DNA of 64,000 nt from Bacillota bacterium (GTDB lineage Bacteria; Bacillota; Bacilli; Paenibacillales; NBRC-103111), in contig JAEWGW010000046.1 of the NCBI GenBank assembly GCA_023388055.1, positions 1 to 64,000 of the forward strand, given 5' to 3'. Below, piece by piece: positions 34,798 through 43,490 of the stretch. A model generated the notes under the pieces. It was not told where the DNA came from and did not search any database. It saw only the letters and a program-made list of their open reading frames with translations. Numbering within the stretch: the stretch's first letter is position 1; every line of letters starts with the position of its first letter. Made by a program: the position numbers and the translations under genes.

Positions 34798-36867
34798 TTA
34801 CTCCGCTGCTGCAGGCAGCTCCAACATCCATACGCCATAAGGCGGCAGCGCGGTCTCTCCCTGCAGGTCTGCTCCCGACAGCAGATCCTTCAGCGTGGTT
34901 TTCAGCTGCACCGGAGCAAGCTCCCCTGAATAATTCAGGACAAACAGGAACCGTTTGTCCCCTGCCGCCCGGATGCCCAGCTCCACCTGCGCCGGAGCCT
35001 CCAGAAAGCCAGCAACCGGGGACACCAGCCCCAGCTCATCGGCAATGGCATCCACCACCGCTTCCGAAAAAGCTGCGCCGTAATACCAGGCCTGCCCCTT
35101 TTCCACAGGCCGCCGTGTCAGAGCAGGTTTGCCCGCATAATACTCCGTCGCATATTCCGCCAGAACCTCCGTGTCCGCATCCTCCACCTGAAGAATTTCG
35201 TTGAAGCCTTCGGCTTTGGTTCCTTCCGCCAGCCGGCCATCCTTCCACCGCAGCTCCGCCGGGGCAACTGTTCCCTTCACCAGGGTGAAGTCCTCTACGG
35301 TGATGCCGCACAGTCCGGCAACCGGTCCAGGGAACGGCCGCATGTAGCAGTGGCCATGGATGTTCTTAAAGCCGGTCCGGGCACCGAAGATAATAATGCC
35401 CCCCTGCTCTACATACCGGGTAAGAAGCGCTGCCGTCTCATCTGTCATAATAGCCGAGTGCGGATATACAATGACCTTGTATGCAGCCAGCGCCTCCAGT
35501 GGAGTGGCAGCACGCAGTGTGATCATATCCGCCGGAATATGGCGGTGCTGAAGGCGTTTGTACCAGGCCCGGGCGCTTCGTCGCTGAAGCGGACCGCACC
35601 AGGCATCCAGCTCCCCGTCCCAGCTGTTGTCGTAATCCTGCATGATGGCCACCTCCGCCTGGTAGGTGGTTCCGATCATGCTGTTCCCCAGGCTGGCGAA
35701 CTCCCCGCCGATTTGTGCCACCTCCCGCACACGGCGGTTGGGCCGGTTGTGGTAGTCGTTTATACCATGCCAATAAATTTCGGTGCCTACCGTAGCCGTC
35801 CGCCAGCGGAAATAAACCAGCAGATCGGTTCCGTGGAGCACCGACTGGTAGGACCACAGCCGGATTTGCCCCGGCCTGGGTGTGCCCATGGCCATGGCGT
35901 CCACCCAACCTCCCGGCCCGGACTGCTGCTCCATCACGCAGAAATTCGGCGAAATGGACCTGACCTGAGACAGCTTCAAACTCCATGCCCGGTCCAGAAG
36001 CGGCGCCTCTTCGTTGACTGCATCCAGGGAGCCAAACTGCGGATAGGAATCATAGGAGAAGAAATCCAGCAGTTCCTCTGTCAGCTCATGGTTGTCCAGA
36101 TGCCCGAACATGCCGTTGGTCGTAATCCAATGCTGCGGGGCAAGCTCCCGGATAATCTCCGTCTGCAGCCTGGCGAAGGAAATCGTAACGTCGGAGATGA
36201 ATCTTTTTTCGTCCAGAGCCATATGGGGGTTGGGTGAGCGGCTGACCATATGCCGGGTGAGATGCACCTGCTCCCAGGCGGTATAGGTCTGGCTCCAAAA
36301 TACGGTACCCCACGCCTCATTCAGCTTGTCCAACGTCCCGTACCTGTCCTTCAGCCATTCCCGGAACGCGGCATGGTCGGTTTCAGCGTAGAACACATCC
36401 ATGTGACAGTTGAACTCATTGTCAATCTGCCAGCCGATCACGGCGGGATGATCCTTGTAGGCCTGCACCATCTGCCGGACGATCCGCTGGCACAGCTCCC
36501 GGTATTTGGCGCTGGTGTAGTTGGTATGCCGCCTCAGGCCATGCCGGTACAGCTCCCCCGTCACATCTGCATTCAGCACCTCCGGATACTTATGGGTCAG
36601 CCAAGCAGGAGGTGCGGCGGTTGGTGTGCCCAGGATCACCTTCAGCCCATAACAGTGCGCCAGCTCCAGAACCCGGTGAAACATGCCGAAATCAAATTCG
36701 CCCTCCTCCGGCTCAAGAATCGCCCAAGCAAACTCTGCCATCCGCACCACAGCAATGCCCATCTCGCGCATCCTGCGGAAATCATCCTCCCACAGCGCCT
36801 CCGGCCAATGCTCCGGGTAATAGCAGACGCCCAGCGTCAATTTATCCATACGTATGGATTTTCCCAT
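34798..36867 (-). CDS. Beta-galactosidase, GH42
   Basis: Retaining beta-galactosidase of 689 residues. The barrel starts LTLGVCYYPEHWPEALWEDD, typical of GH42. The acid/base is Glu151 in GWQIDNEFNCH and the nucleophile is the Glu in CVMEQQSGPGGW near residue 315. The trimerisation and C-terminal beta domains follow. No signal peptide is present, so it is intracellular. ATG 36867 is chosen because AAGGA precedes it by nine bases; ATG 36897 and ATG 36849 are alternatives. It is divergent from an AraC regulator, which probably activates it on galactoside or galactan oligosaccharides. Confidence 0.94.
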   Translation of the reverse strand: MGKSIRMDKLTLGVCYYPEHWPEALWEDDFRRMREMGIAVVRMAEFAWAILEPEEGEFDFGMFHRVLELAHCYGLKVILGTPTAAPPAWLTHKYPEVLNADVTGELYRHGLRRHTNYTSAKYRELCQRIVRQMVQAYKDHPAVIGWQIDNEFNCHMDVFYAETDHAAFREWLKDRYGTLDKLNEAWGTVFWSQTYTAWEQVHLTRHMVSRSPNPHMALDEKRFISDVTISFARLQTEIIRELAPQHWITTNGMFGHLDNHELTEELLDFFSYDSYPQFGSLDAVNEEAPLLDRAWSLKLSQVRSISPNFCVMEQQSGPGGWVDAMAMGTPRPGQIRLWSYQSVLHGTDLLVYFRWRTATVGTEIYWHGINDYHNRPNRRVREVAQIGGEFASLGNSMIGTTYQAEVAIMQDYDNSWDGELDAWCGPLQRRSARAWYKRLQHRHIPADMITLRAATPLEALAAYKVIVYPHSAIMTDETAALLTRYVEQGGIIIFGARTGFKNIHGHCYMRPFPGPVAGLCGITVEDFTLVKGTVAPAELRWKDGRLAEGTKAEGFNEILQVEDADTEVLAEYATEYYAGKPALTRRPVEKGQAWYYGAAFSEAVVDAIADELGLVSPVAGFLEAPAQVELGIRAAGDKRFLFVLNYSGELAPVQLKTTLKDLLSGADLQGETALPPYGVWMLELPAAAE

Positions 36868-37045
36868 CCGCCCACATCCTTCCGTTCGTTGTCCCATTCA
36901 TTGTAGCCAATGGCATATCCGGTTGAAATGACAAAGTTCTGCGAATCGTATTAAAATGTTGTTATACACTTTTTAACATAATACATGCTTGACTCTATTC
37001 ACGTATATGTAGTATCAAAATATTGCGTTAACCGGGAGCTGTCCT
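36868..37045. promoter_or_regulatory. Divergent control region of GH42 and AraC genes
   Basis: An AT-rich stretch from about 36945 to 37020 contains the dyad TGTTA-N9-TAACA (36960-36978) and a TTGACT box (36989-36994) followed by TAGTAT on the plus strand at short spacing. These are candidates for the AraC site and the AraC promoter; neither is certain. Confidence 0.4.
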
Positions 37046-37897
37046 ATGCACGAGCACATCTATTTGCCCAAGCCGGTGTTTCCCCGGTTTGTCTGCTTTC
37101 CGGACTTTGTGGGAGGCTACAGCAATTTCCCCGAGCATCGGGTTAACCGGGAATACCGGACCACGGAGAACAATATGGACCGGAATTACAACTTGCATAT
37201 TGTGCTGGAGGGCAAGGGTTATCTCCATACCGGAACCAAGTCTTACGAGCTGAACCGGGGACAGGGTTTTCTGTATGGACCCGGTCTGCGCCAAACCTAT
37301 GAATCGGATTTCCGGGATCCCTGGAGCATCCGGTGGGTTCATTTCTACGGGGCGCATCTGGAGGAGCTGCTGAATGGCAAAGGCCTGGACGAACCCTGGC
37401 TATTCGGACTGTCCCGCTTGGCTCCCATTGAGAGCGTATTGGAAATGCTGCTGCAACTGGGGCGGGGCTACCAGGTGGATGACGAACACAGGGTGGCCTC
37501 CACCTTGTATGAGCTTTTGACCCGGCTGCAAGCCGCCGCCACCCAGTTGAACGTCCCGGCTAATCTGTCTGCGGACAAGCTCCGGACGGCAGCCAACTAC
37601 GTCCGGGCCCACAGCCATGAGCCTGTGACGCTGGAGCAGGCAGCCACCATTGCCGGATATAGTCCCCATCATTTCAGCCGGACCTTCAGCGCCGCTTTTG
37701 GCATGTCCTTCCCTGACTTCCTGCTGGAGGCCCGGCTGCTTCACGCCAAACGCCTGCTGGCCACCACCGGCTTGCCCGTGAAAACCGTCGCGCTGGAGGT
37801 AGGTTTCTCCCAAACCAGCTACTTTGGCAGGTGCTTCCGGGAGCGGGAGGGGATGACACCGCTGGAGTTCAGGAATTTGCATAACGAGAGGAATTAG
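37046..37897 (+). CDS. AraC-family transcriptional regulator
   Basis: Regulator of 283 residues with an N-terminal cupin-like sensing domain (GKGYLHTGTKSYELNRGQGF, WVHFYG) and a C-terminal double helix-turn-helix: LEQAATIAGYSPHHFSRTF and VKTVALEVGFSQTSYFGRCF, ending EGMTPLEFR. Proteins of this build usually activate a neighbouring glycosidase gene when a sugar binds; here the divergent GH42 gene is the obvious target. ATG 37046 follows GGGAG. Confidence 0.93.
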   Translation: MHEHIYLPKPVFPRFVCFPDFVGGYSNFPEHRVNREYRTTENNMDRNYNLHIVLEGKGYLHTGTKSYELNRGQGFLYGPGLRQTYESDFRDPWSIRWVHFYGAHLEELLNGKGLDEPWLFGLSRLAPIESVLEMLLQLGRGYQVDDEHRVASTLYELLTRLQAAATQLNVPANLSADKLRTAANYVRAHSHEPVTLEQAATIAGYSPHHFSRTFSAAFGMSFPDFLLEARLLHAKRLLATTGLPVKTVALEVGFSQTSYFGRCFREREGMTPLEFRNLHNERN

Positions 37898-37917
37898 TGG
37901 TGGTGGGAGCAGACGGC

Positions 37918-38102
37918 GTAACGGAACTGAGAGGCTCTTAACCAGCTAATTTGGTTGTTTTCCAGCGGTAACGGAACTGAGAAGCGCTTAAAGGCTGCTG
38001 TGCGAGCAATATCCCCCTCTTTTCCCTGCTAAGGTGCTCTCAGTTCCGTTACATTTCCAAAAGTGAAATTTTGCGCCGCTAAGGGTCGTTGAGTTCCGTT
38101 AG
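37918..38102. repeat. Four-unit intergenic array C (F-F-R-R)
   Basis: Forward units GTAACGGAACTGAGAGGCTC at 37918 and GTAACGGAACTGAGAAGCGC at 37968. Reverse units CTAAGGTGCTCTCAGTTCCG at 38029 and CTAAGGGTCGTTGAGTTCCG at 38079, each ending TTA(C/G). Spacing is 50, 61 and 50. It lies between convergent araC and gerM. The rest of the 532-base gap has no gene. Confidence 0.85.
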
Positions 38103-38261
38103 CCAAATCGCCAGACGGTTGGGTGTGGAACTGGCACAACGACGGGGCGACGGGGACTGGCCGAGTAGCGAGACGCCGGGGAACTAACAGTCAGCCGTCG
38201 CACCACTCAGCCAAGTCTATGCGGCCATGCTCAGCTCAATTCTGCCCTTCAGCTCAGCTCC

Positions 38262-38333
38262 TCAGCTCCGTTCCGCCCCTCAGCTCTGTTCCGCCTCTCA
38301 GCTCTGTTCCGCCTCTCAGTTCCTCCCCTCTAC
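38262..38333. repeat. 18-base tandem repeat
   Basis: TCAGCTCTGTTCCGCCTC and variants at 38262, 38280, 38298 and 38316, an exact 18-base period. Non-coding. Confidence 0.7.
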
Positions 38334-38345
38334 CCCGTCCAACGC

Positions 38346-38383
38346 AAAAAGCAGCCTGCCGGAGGGGACTCTGGCAGACTGCT
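38346..38383 (-). terminator. Terminator of gerM
   Basis: On the minus strand AGCAGTCTGCC pairs with GGCAGGCTGCT, followed by TTTTG, about 46 bases past the gerM stop. Confidence 0.85.
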
Positions 38384-38429
38384 GTATAAGCGGGCGGGCC
38401 AAGATGCGGCCCCCTCTTCCACGCCTTGC

Positions 38430-39464
38430 TTACATCTTGGCGGGATTGATATGGTCCGGTGCGGCTACCGGCTTGGCATAGCTGGTTTTGTCGGTGGCGG
38501 ACACCTTGGTGTCGCCGTTGACCATCAGCTGCACCTTGCCCGCGCCGGTGGTTTCCGTCAGGGACAGAATCAGCGCCTGGGCCGTGCTGGCCGGGATCAG
38601 CTTATCGGAGCCCAGCAGCTTATCGTTAAAGTTGGCTGTAACCACCGTATTGTCCTGGGACAGCTGGATTTGCAGCAGTCCGGTGTCCGGCGCCAGCACG
38701 GAGGCCAGACCCTTGCTGCTGTCCGGGCCCTTAATAAGCTGCTCCACAGCGGCGGCGGCCACATCCTCGGTGCGTTTCACCATACGGGTTACCGGCACAT
38801 AGTAGCTGAATTCCTCGGCGGTTTTATTCTGGAAGTACAGCGTAACCGGAACGGACTGGCCGGGGTTAAGGCCGCTGCCGAATTCCAGGTTGATGCCCAT
38901 GGACCGGCTCATCGTTGTATCTACCGGAGTTTTGGCCAGAGCCATCTCCTTCAGATCCTTTCCTTCCACCCGCAGAGTAACCTTCTCCACATTATCCAGC
39001 TCGGTCAGCGTCCAGACCACCGCCTCCAGAACCTTGCGTTCGTCCTCGGCCTTGTAGTTGTTGAACTCCTTGGAGAAGTCCACCACCGCCAGCTTTTGGT
39101 CGGCCTTCAGATCAATACCCTTGATGGCGGTGCCTTTGGGCAGCACGGCCTGGAAGCCGGCGGGGACGGCGGCAGCCCCTTCTACCATATACTCCAGAGA
39201 CTTGCGCGCCACCTCCAGGGTTTTTGGAATGTACACCGATAACGGTGCCACCATACCCTTGGGGTCCTTGAAATAAAGGGTTACCTGCCTGCCGGTTTCG
39301 GCGTTAACAGGAACGGCGGAGGTTTGAACCGCGGCATCCGCTCCGGTGGGAGGCGGATCAATGGATTGGGCCCCCTCTTTTTTGTTAATCAGGGAGCAGC
39401 CGGTGGAGAGCATGGCGGTGACGGTTGCCACAGCGGCCAGCCGTAGCACGGTTTGCAGTTTCAT
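38430..39464 (-). CDS. gerM: GerM-type spore germination/sporulation lipoprotein
   Basis: Exported lipoprotein of 344 residues. The signal peptide ends at lipobox LSTGC, so Cys22 should be lipidated. Two GerMN domains follow: one starting VTLYFKDPKGMVAPLSVYIP and the second VTLYFQNKTAEEFSYYVPVT, each with the family's LEA/LIKGP-type helix. In Bacillus subtilis GerM stabilises the engulfment complex and is needed for sporulation and germination. ATG 39464 has AGGAGG eight bases upstream. In B. subtilis gerM heads the gerM-rph-rdgB unit; here it is separated from rph by about 22 kb of sugar genes. Confidence 0.93.
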   Translation of the reverse strand: MKLQTVLRLAAVATVTAMLSTGCSLINKKEGAQSIDPPPTGADAAVQTSAVPVNAETGRQVTLYFKDPKGMVAPLSVYIPKTLEVARKSLEYMVEGAAAVPAGFQAVLPKGTAIKGIDLKADQKLAVVDFSKEFNNYKAEDERKVLEAVVWTLTELDNVEKVTLRVEGKDLKEMALAKTPVDTTMSRSMGINLEFGSGLNPGQSVPVTLYFQNKTAEEFSYYVPVTRMVKRTEDVAAAAVEQLIKGPDSSKGLASVLAPDTGLLQIQLSQDNTVVTANFNDKLLGSDKLIPASTAQALILSLTETTGAGKVQLMVNGDTKVSATDKTSYAKPVAAPDHINPAKM

Positions 39465-39555
39465 GCCTGAATCCTCCTCTTGTTTGCCGCGGAGCTTGCC
39501 CCGCGGATTGTGGACTTGTTCAACTTGTACTATATGTATACGGGCCTGGCCGCAT

Positions 39556-39585
39556 TTTATAACCTCATAATTGTCCACTCTTCAA
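39556..39585 (-). promoter_or_regulatory. Putative gerM promoter
   Basis: On the minus strand TTGAAG (39585-39580), 18 bases and TATAAA (39561-39556), about 90 bases upstream of the start. Confidence 0.45.
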
Positions 39586-39627
39586 AAGAATCGGTTCAGC
39601 ATGAACTGCCGGGCACCCTTCCTTTTT

Positions 39628-40443
39628 CTAAAAACCGGGCTCCTGCGTAGAGGCTGTCGCGGACCAGCCTGCTTCGCCGCTGCCGGAGACAGCTTCCCCC
39701 AGTCCCGCCTGGCTATGCCCCCGGATATACTCGCGGATTGCAGCCGGCACCTGGTTCAAGCTGTTCAGCGTCAGGAATGCCCCCTTGGGCGCTACAGACA
39801 CATCCACCACATTGTAATGCCACTCATTGGGTGCAGGGATGTAGATCACATGAATTCCTTGCTCCAAGCCGGGAATGATATCCGTCCGCAGGGAATTGCC
39901 CACCATCCAGGTGATTGTTGGATCAAAATCCGTCTTGTCCATAATTTTGGCCAGCGCCTCCACGTCCTTGTGCCGGGAAATAAACACCCGGTTGTCAAAG
40001 TAGGCCGCCAGCTGCAGCTGGGAGATTTTGCGCCACTGGTTCTTCTCCTCGCCGCCGGTATGCAGATACAGCTCATGGCCTGCCTCCTTCAGCTCCTCCA
40101 AGGTTTCGTACATATGGGGAAGCGGCTCCACCGGCATGGTAAATACGCTGTACCCCAGCTTCTCCAGCCGGCTCACCTCCTCCTCTCTGGCAGTCCGGCC
40201 GGTTTCCTTGCAAAAAAATCCGTAAGCCGACATAAAGGACTGGGGCACGTGGTCCACCGTCAAGCCATTTTTGTCCACCACAGCCAGATCATACTCCACC
40301 TGCTTGGCTTTTATCGTATCCAACGGAATCCCGGGAAACCATTCCTTCATCAAAGCGGCATATTGCTCATTGACCAGATGAAAATATTTATTGCATTCGA
40401 TCAGCGTATCATCCAGGTTGAAAATAATGTTCTGCTTCTGCAT
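39628..40443 (-). CDS. HAD-superfamily protein lacking the nucleophilic Asp
   Basis: A 271-residue protein with HAD hydrolase architecture: motif I near the N terminus, a cap rich in acidic residues, LYLHTGGEEK as motif II, a Lys in SRHKDVEA and the acidic motif region MVGNSLRTDI. Motif I reads IIFNLDDTLIE instead of IIFDLDDTL: the nucleophilic Asp is Asn9 (codon AAC), while the second Asp is kept. A single G-to-A change would explain it. Phosphatase chemistry through an aspartyl-phosphate should be lost, unless the Asn is deamidated. ATG 40443 follows AAAGGGGG. The gene is monocistronic between gerM and a VOC gene. Confidence 0.85.
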   Translation of the reverse strand: MQKQNIIFNLDDTLIECNKYFHLVNEQYAALMKEWFPGIPLDTIKAKQVEYDLAVVDKNGLTVDHVPQSFMSAYGFFCKETGRTAREEEVSRLEKLGYSVFTMPVEPLPHMYETLEELKEAGHELYLHTGGEEKNQWRKISQLQLAAYFDNRVFISRHKDVEALAKIMDKTDFDPTITWMVGNSLRTDIIPGLEQGIHVIYIPAPNEWHYNVVDVSVAPKGAFLTLNSLNQVPAAIREYIRGHSQAGLGEAVSGSGEAGWSATASTQEPGF

Positions 40444-40631
40444 ACACATCCCCCTTTGCGCTTCATTATTTCCCCTGCCAGGTTTTGCTACTCGCCAAAA
40501 AGCCAAAAAAAAGCAGCCTCCAGAAGAGACTGCCTGCAAAAACACCCCTTGCCGCTTTTGCTATAAACCTTTTCCAAATTGGGGTAAACTTTAGAGTAGG
40601 AAGATATCTTAACGAGCAAAGGGGAACCGTT

Positions 40632-41084
40632 ATGACCGGTGTTGAAATGGATCTTGTTGTGACAGACAGTCTGGAGGCGCTGCATTGGCTGGAGTCCGTA
40701 TTTGAGGTAGAGCGCATCGAGGTATCCGATTTTGTAAAGGGGCAAAATGAGGTGGTATTCAGCCTCTACGGCTCACGGTTCCATCTGCTGGATGAAAATC
40801 ACCAGTACCATCTGTTTGCTCCCCAGCCGGACAACCCTATGAGTGTATGGTTCAATGTGACCGTGCCCGACATTCATGCCACCTACCAAAAAGCCATGGC
40901 AGCAGGCGGCAAGGAGATTCAGCCGGTTACCGAAATGCCGCAGATGGGCATAGCCAGCGCCATGTTCGCCGCCCCGTTCGGCTACGTGTGGATGCTGCAC
41001 CAGATAAACAAGGTGGTGACCCACGAGGAGCGCACCAAAATTCTCGAGGAAATGGGCTTCGAACGGAGAACATCTCCGGAATGA
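40632..41084 (+). CDS. VOC-family (glyoxalase/PhnB-like) protein
   Basis: A 150-residue protein of the vicinal oxygen chelate fold, with two beta-alpha-beta-beta-beta modules: the first holds the DSLEALHWLESVFEVER start, the second VPDIHATYQKAMAAGGKEI and FAAPFGYVWMLHQ. It resembles PhnB-like proteins that bind small molecules; catalytic metal ligands are not obvious, so binding or resistance is as likely as catalysis. ATG 40632 follows AAAGGGGA; the open frame upstream is not used. Confidence 0.85.
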   Translation: MTGVEMDLVVTDSLEALHWLESVFEVERIEVSDFVKGQNEVVFSLYGSRFHLLDENHQYHLFAPQPDNPMSVWFNVTVPDIHATYQKAMAAGGKEIQPVTEMPQMGIASAMFAAPFGYVWMLHQINKVVTHEERTKILEEMGFERRTSPE

Positions 41085-41120
41085 AAAAAGGAGGAGGGGG
41101 CGTAGACCTGCCCCTCCTCT
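41084..41120. terminator. Terminator at the end of the amino-sugar gene cluster
   Basis: GAGGAGGGG (41091-41099) pairs with CCCCTCCTC (41111-41119). On the minus strand it is followed by CTTTTTTC, so it mainly ends the 42-41 kb transcript; on the plus strand the T run is weak. It is the only feature of the 48-base convergent gap. Confidence 0.8.
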
Positions 41121-41132
41121 TAAGCGTCAACA

Positions 41133-42260
41133 TCAGCAATTCGTGAAACGCTCTGCCGGAATAAACCCGTTCCGCGACGTAAACCAACGCCCTTCCTCCA
41201 GGAGCCTGCGGGCTCCTTTTTGCAGGGTGGTGGAGGGTTCGTGGAGCCGGAAGTCCTGCTTTTTTTTGTCCATGCCAAAAATCCAGCTGTAGATCAGCTC
41301 ATGCTGCCGCTTCTGTCCGGCGCAGCGGGTGAACAGCCGGGAGAACCGGACCAGATTGGCGTCCTCCGGCAGAATTTCCTCAACCTCGGTGCTTAAAAGC
41401 CAGCTGGAACAGACAAATCCGCGGAACGGGATCTCCGGGAAATACCGCTGGGCGAAGGCCCACGCCATCCGCAGGGAAAGTGCTGCATCCTGCGGGGACA
41501 TCCGGCTGCCGTCAGCCGGGATATGAATGTCGATAACAGGCTCGCCGTTCCGGATCACACAGACATACTCCCCGGCTGGCAGACGCACCTTCCGGTCAAG
41601 GATGCTCCCATCGGGGCCGATCAGGTTGGCAGTCACCGTTCCGTCCACCACAGCCTCAACAGACTCCGCCAACTCCGTTGACTCCTCCAGCTCCGTCACA
41701 AACTCCCCTTCCGCCGCAGCAAAGCCCTGACCATCCACCGCCAATCCCCCTTCCGCCACAGCCGTCAAAGAGCCGTCCCGGAGATTGCGGAAAATCCGCG
41801 TTCCATACACAAAAGGTTTGCTGAACACAAACTGGAGCCGTCCCAGCCGGAACACCGTTGCCGTCATATGCCGGGTCAGCCAGCGGTAATCGTCAATCCC
41901 CGCCCGGCCGCCGTGCTGGTCCCGGTAGTTTTTGGCCCGCAGATCGAAATCCGACAAGGTATCGGCCAGCACCTGACGCGGATAGCCGTGCCGCCGGTAG
42001 ATCGCCGCTAGACGGGGAAAACCCAGCCCGTACACATAGGCCAGGTAACAATCCGCATCCTCCCTCAGCGCCTGCTCCAGCTCCGCCCGGCACCGGGTAT
42101 ACAAGGCCCAGAACTGCGGCTCTCCCCCATCCCCGTAAAGCAGGTCCAGCAGCTCCTCCGCCAGTGCGGCCAGCCATCCGCAGTCCGCCGCTGTCCGGGC
42201 GACCCGCTCCATTCCCGCCAGCAGCCCGCGGTCGGTTATATACCGGGCCAGCCCTGTCAT
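41133..42260 (-). CDS. Acyltransferase-domain protein (GNAT_C type)
   Basis: A 375-residue protein of the kind annotated as acyltransferase-domain proteins, with an N-terminal helical region (about 1-140, including FWALYTRCRAELEQAL) and a C-terminal GNAT-like part (IDIHIPADGSRMSPQDAALS, RGFVCSSWLLST). I match it from memory of the NAT_N/GNAT_C pair; no catalytic residue is established. Its start overlaps the nagA stop by four bases, so it is coupled to nagA, and acetylation or acyl transfer on the amino sugar handled by this operon is the natural guess. It is the last gene of the cluster. Confidence 0.75.
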   Translation of the reverse strand: MTGLARYITDRGLLAGMERVARTAADCGWLAALAEELLDLLYGDGGEPQFWALYTRCRAELEQALREDADCYLAYVYGLGFPRLAAIYRRHGYPRQVLADTLSDFDLRAKNYRDQHGGRAGIDDYRWLTRHMTATVFRLGRLQFVFSKPFVYGTRIFRNLRDGSLTAVAEGGLAVDGQGFAAAEGEFVTELEESTELAESVEAVVDGTVTANLIGPDGSILDRKVRLPAGEYVCVIRNGEPVIDIHIPADGSRMSPQDAALSLRMAWAFAQRYFPEIPFRGFVCSSWLLSTEVEEILPEDANLVRFSRLFTRCAGQKRQHELIYSWIFGMDKKKQDFRLHEPSTTLQKGARRLLEEGRWFTSRNGFIPAERFTNC

Positions 42261-43438
42261 GGCCGGTCCGGGCTTGCACCGGTTCGCAGGTAGACACGGG
42301 TCCCGGCTACCACCGTTTCTCTGACGGATATTTCACCGGAAGTTGGGTCATGATCGAACAGCGTCAGATCGGCCACGGCGCCTTCCGCAAGAATCCCCCT
42401 GCCGGTCATTCCCATTACCTTGGCGGGACGTTCCGTAACTGCCTCCACTGCCTCGGCAAGCTCCATGTCCGTGTAACGCAGCGCATTGGCAATCCCCGAA
42501 TCCAGGCTCACGGCGGAGCCTGCCAGAATCGCCGGATTGGCAGCGGTCTGCAGCCGCTCATTCTCCAGCAGCTCCACCTCCCCGCCGATGAGGCTTTGGT
42601 AACGGCCGGGGGCCATGCCGCCGAACTGGGTGCAGTCGCTGACCAGTACAGAGCGGCTGCCCTTGGCCCGCAGCATCACCTTCAGCACGGGAGGAGCCAG
42701 ATGATGGCCGTCGGGAATAAAGGTCCCCCACAGACGGTCCTCCGCCAGCTGGTGCCAGATGTAGTTGGGGTGGCGGGGCAGCACAGGCTGGGAGCCGTTG
42801 CCCAGATGGGTGGATACCGTAGCCCCGGCATCCACTGCCGCCTCAATTTCCTCGCCTGATGCCATGGTATGGCCGATGGCCACCACCACGCCGCTGTCCG
42901 CCAGCCGCCGGATGAAGGGAATCGCTCCCTCCCGCTCCGGAGCCAGCGTCACCATCCGGATCAGTCCCCCGGCGGCTTCCTGCAGACGCTGAAATTCCTC
43001 CCAGCCGGGATTGCGGATGTGCTCCCGGGGATGCGCCCCCCGGCTGCCGTCCTCGCCGGAGAGGTACGGGCCCTCCATATGGATGCCCCATATGGACTTG
43101 GCCTCCGGGCAGCCGCTGCCGCAATAGGCCGCAACCGCCGCCATCGCCTGGCGCATCCGCTCATAGCTGCCGGTAATCACCGTGGGCAGATATGCGGCCA
43201 CACCCCGCTTGTGCAAGGCGCGGGTAACCCCTGCCACATCCTCCGGGGAGGTGATGTCCGCATTCAGATCATACCCGCCGAAGCCGTTCACCTGCAGATC
43301 CGTCCAGCCTGCCGAGATATAGGGCAAGCCGGGCTGCTCTCCCCCGGGGAGAGGGCGGATGCGGATGATCCTCCCCCCGGCTTCCGCTTCCACTTCCACA
43401 GCCGCACCGCCTGCGGCCAATCTCCCTTGCCAAATCAT
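42257..43438 (-). CDS. nagA: N-acetylglucosamine-6-phosphate deacetylase family
   Basis: Amidohydrolase of 393 residues that removes acetate from an N-acetylhexosamine 6-phosphate. Family landmarks are GIHMEGPYLSGEDGSRGAHP (metal-binding Glu), AIGHTMASGEE and STHLGNG (metal His residues), and the catalytic Asp in VLVSDCTQFGG. The last is usually TDA, so the substrate pocket differs from classical NagA. The N terminus has a short beta-sandwich part. ATG 43438 follows AAGGAGG by seven bases. It lies next to the NagB-like gene and overlaps the acyltransferase gene. Confidence 0.88.
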   Translation of the reverse strand: MIWQGRLAAGGAAVEVEAEAGGRIIRIRPLPGGEQPGLPYISAGWTDLQVNGFGGYDLNADITSPEDVAGVTRALHKRGVAAYLPTVITGSYERMRQAMAAVAAYCGSGCPEAKSIWGIHMEGPYLSGEDGSRGAHPREHIRNPGWEEFQRLQEAAGGLIRMVTLAPEREGAIPFIRRLADSGVVVAIGHTMASGEEIEAAVDAGATVSTHLGNGSQPVLPRHPNYIWHQLAEDRLWGTFIPDGHHLAPPVLKVMLRAKGSRSVLVSDCTQFGGMAPGRYQSLIGGEVELLENERLQTAANPAILAGSAVSLDSGIANALRYTDMELAEAVEAVTERPAKVMGMTGRGILAEGAVADLTLFDHDPTSGEISVRETVVAGTRVYLRTGASPDRP

Positions 43439-43490
43439 GCTGCCGCCTCCTTTTGTCCCAAGCCTGCCCGGTTACCCGGGTTTACAGGTG

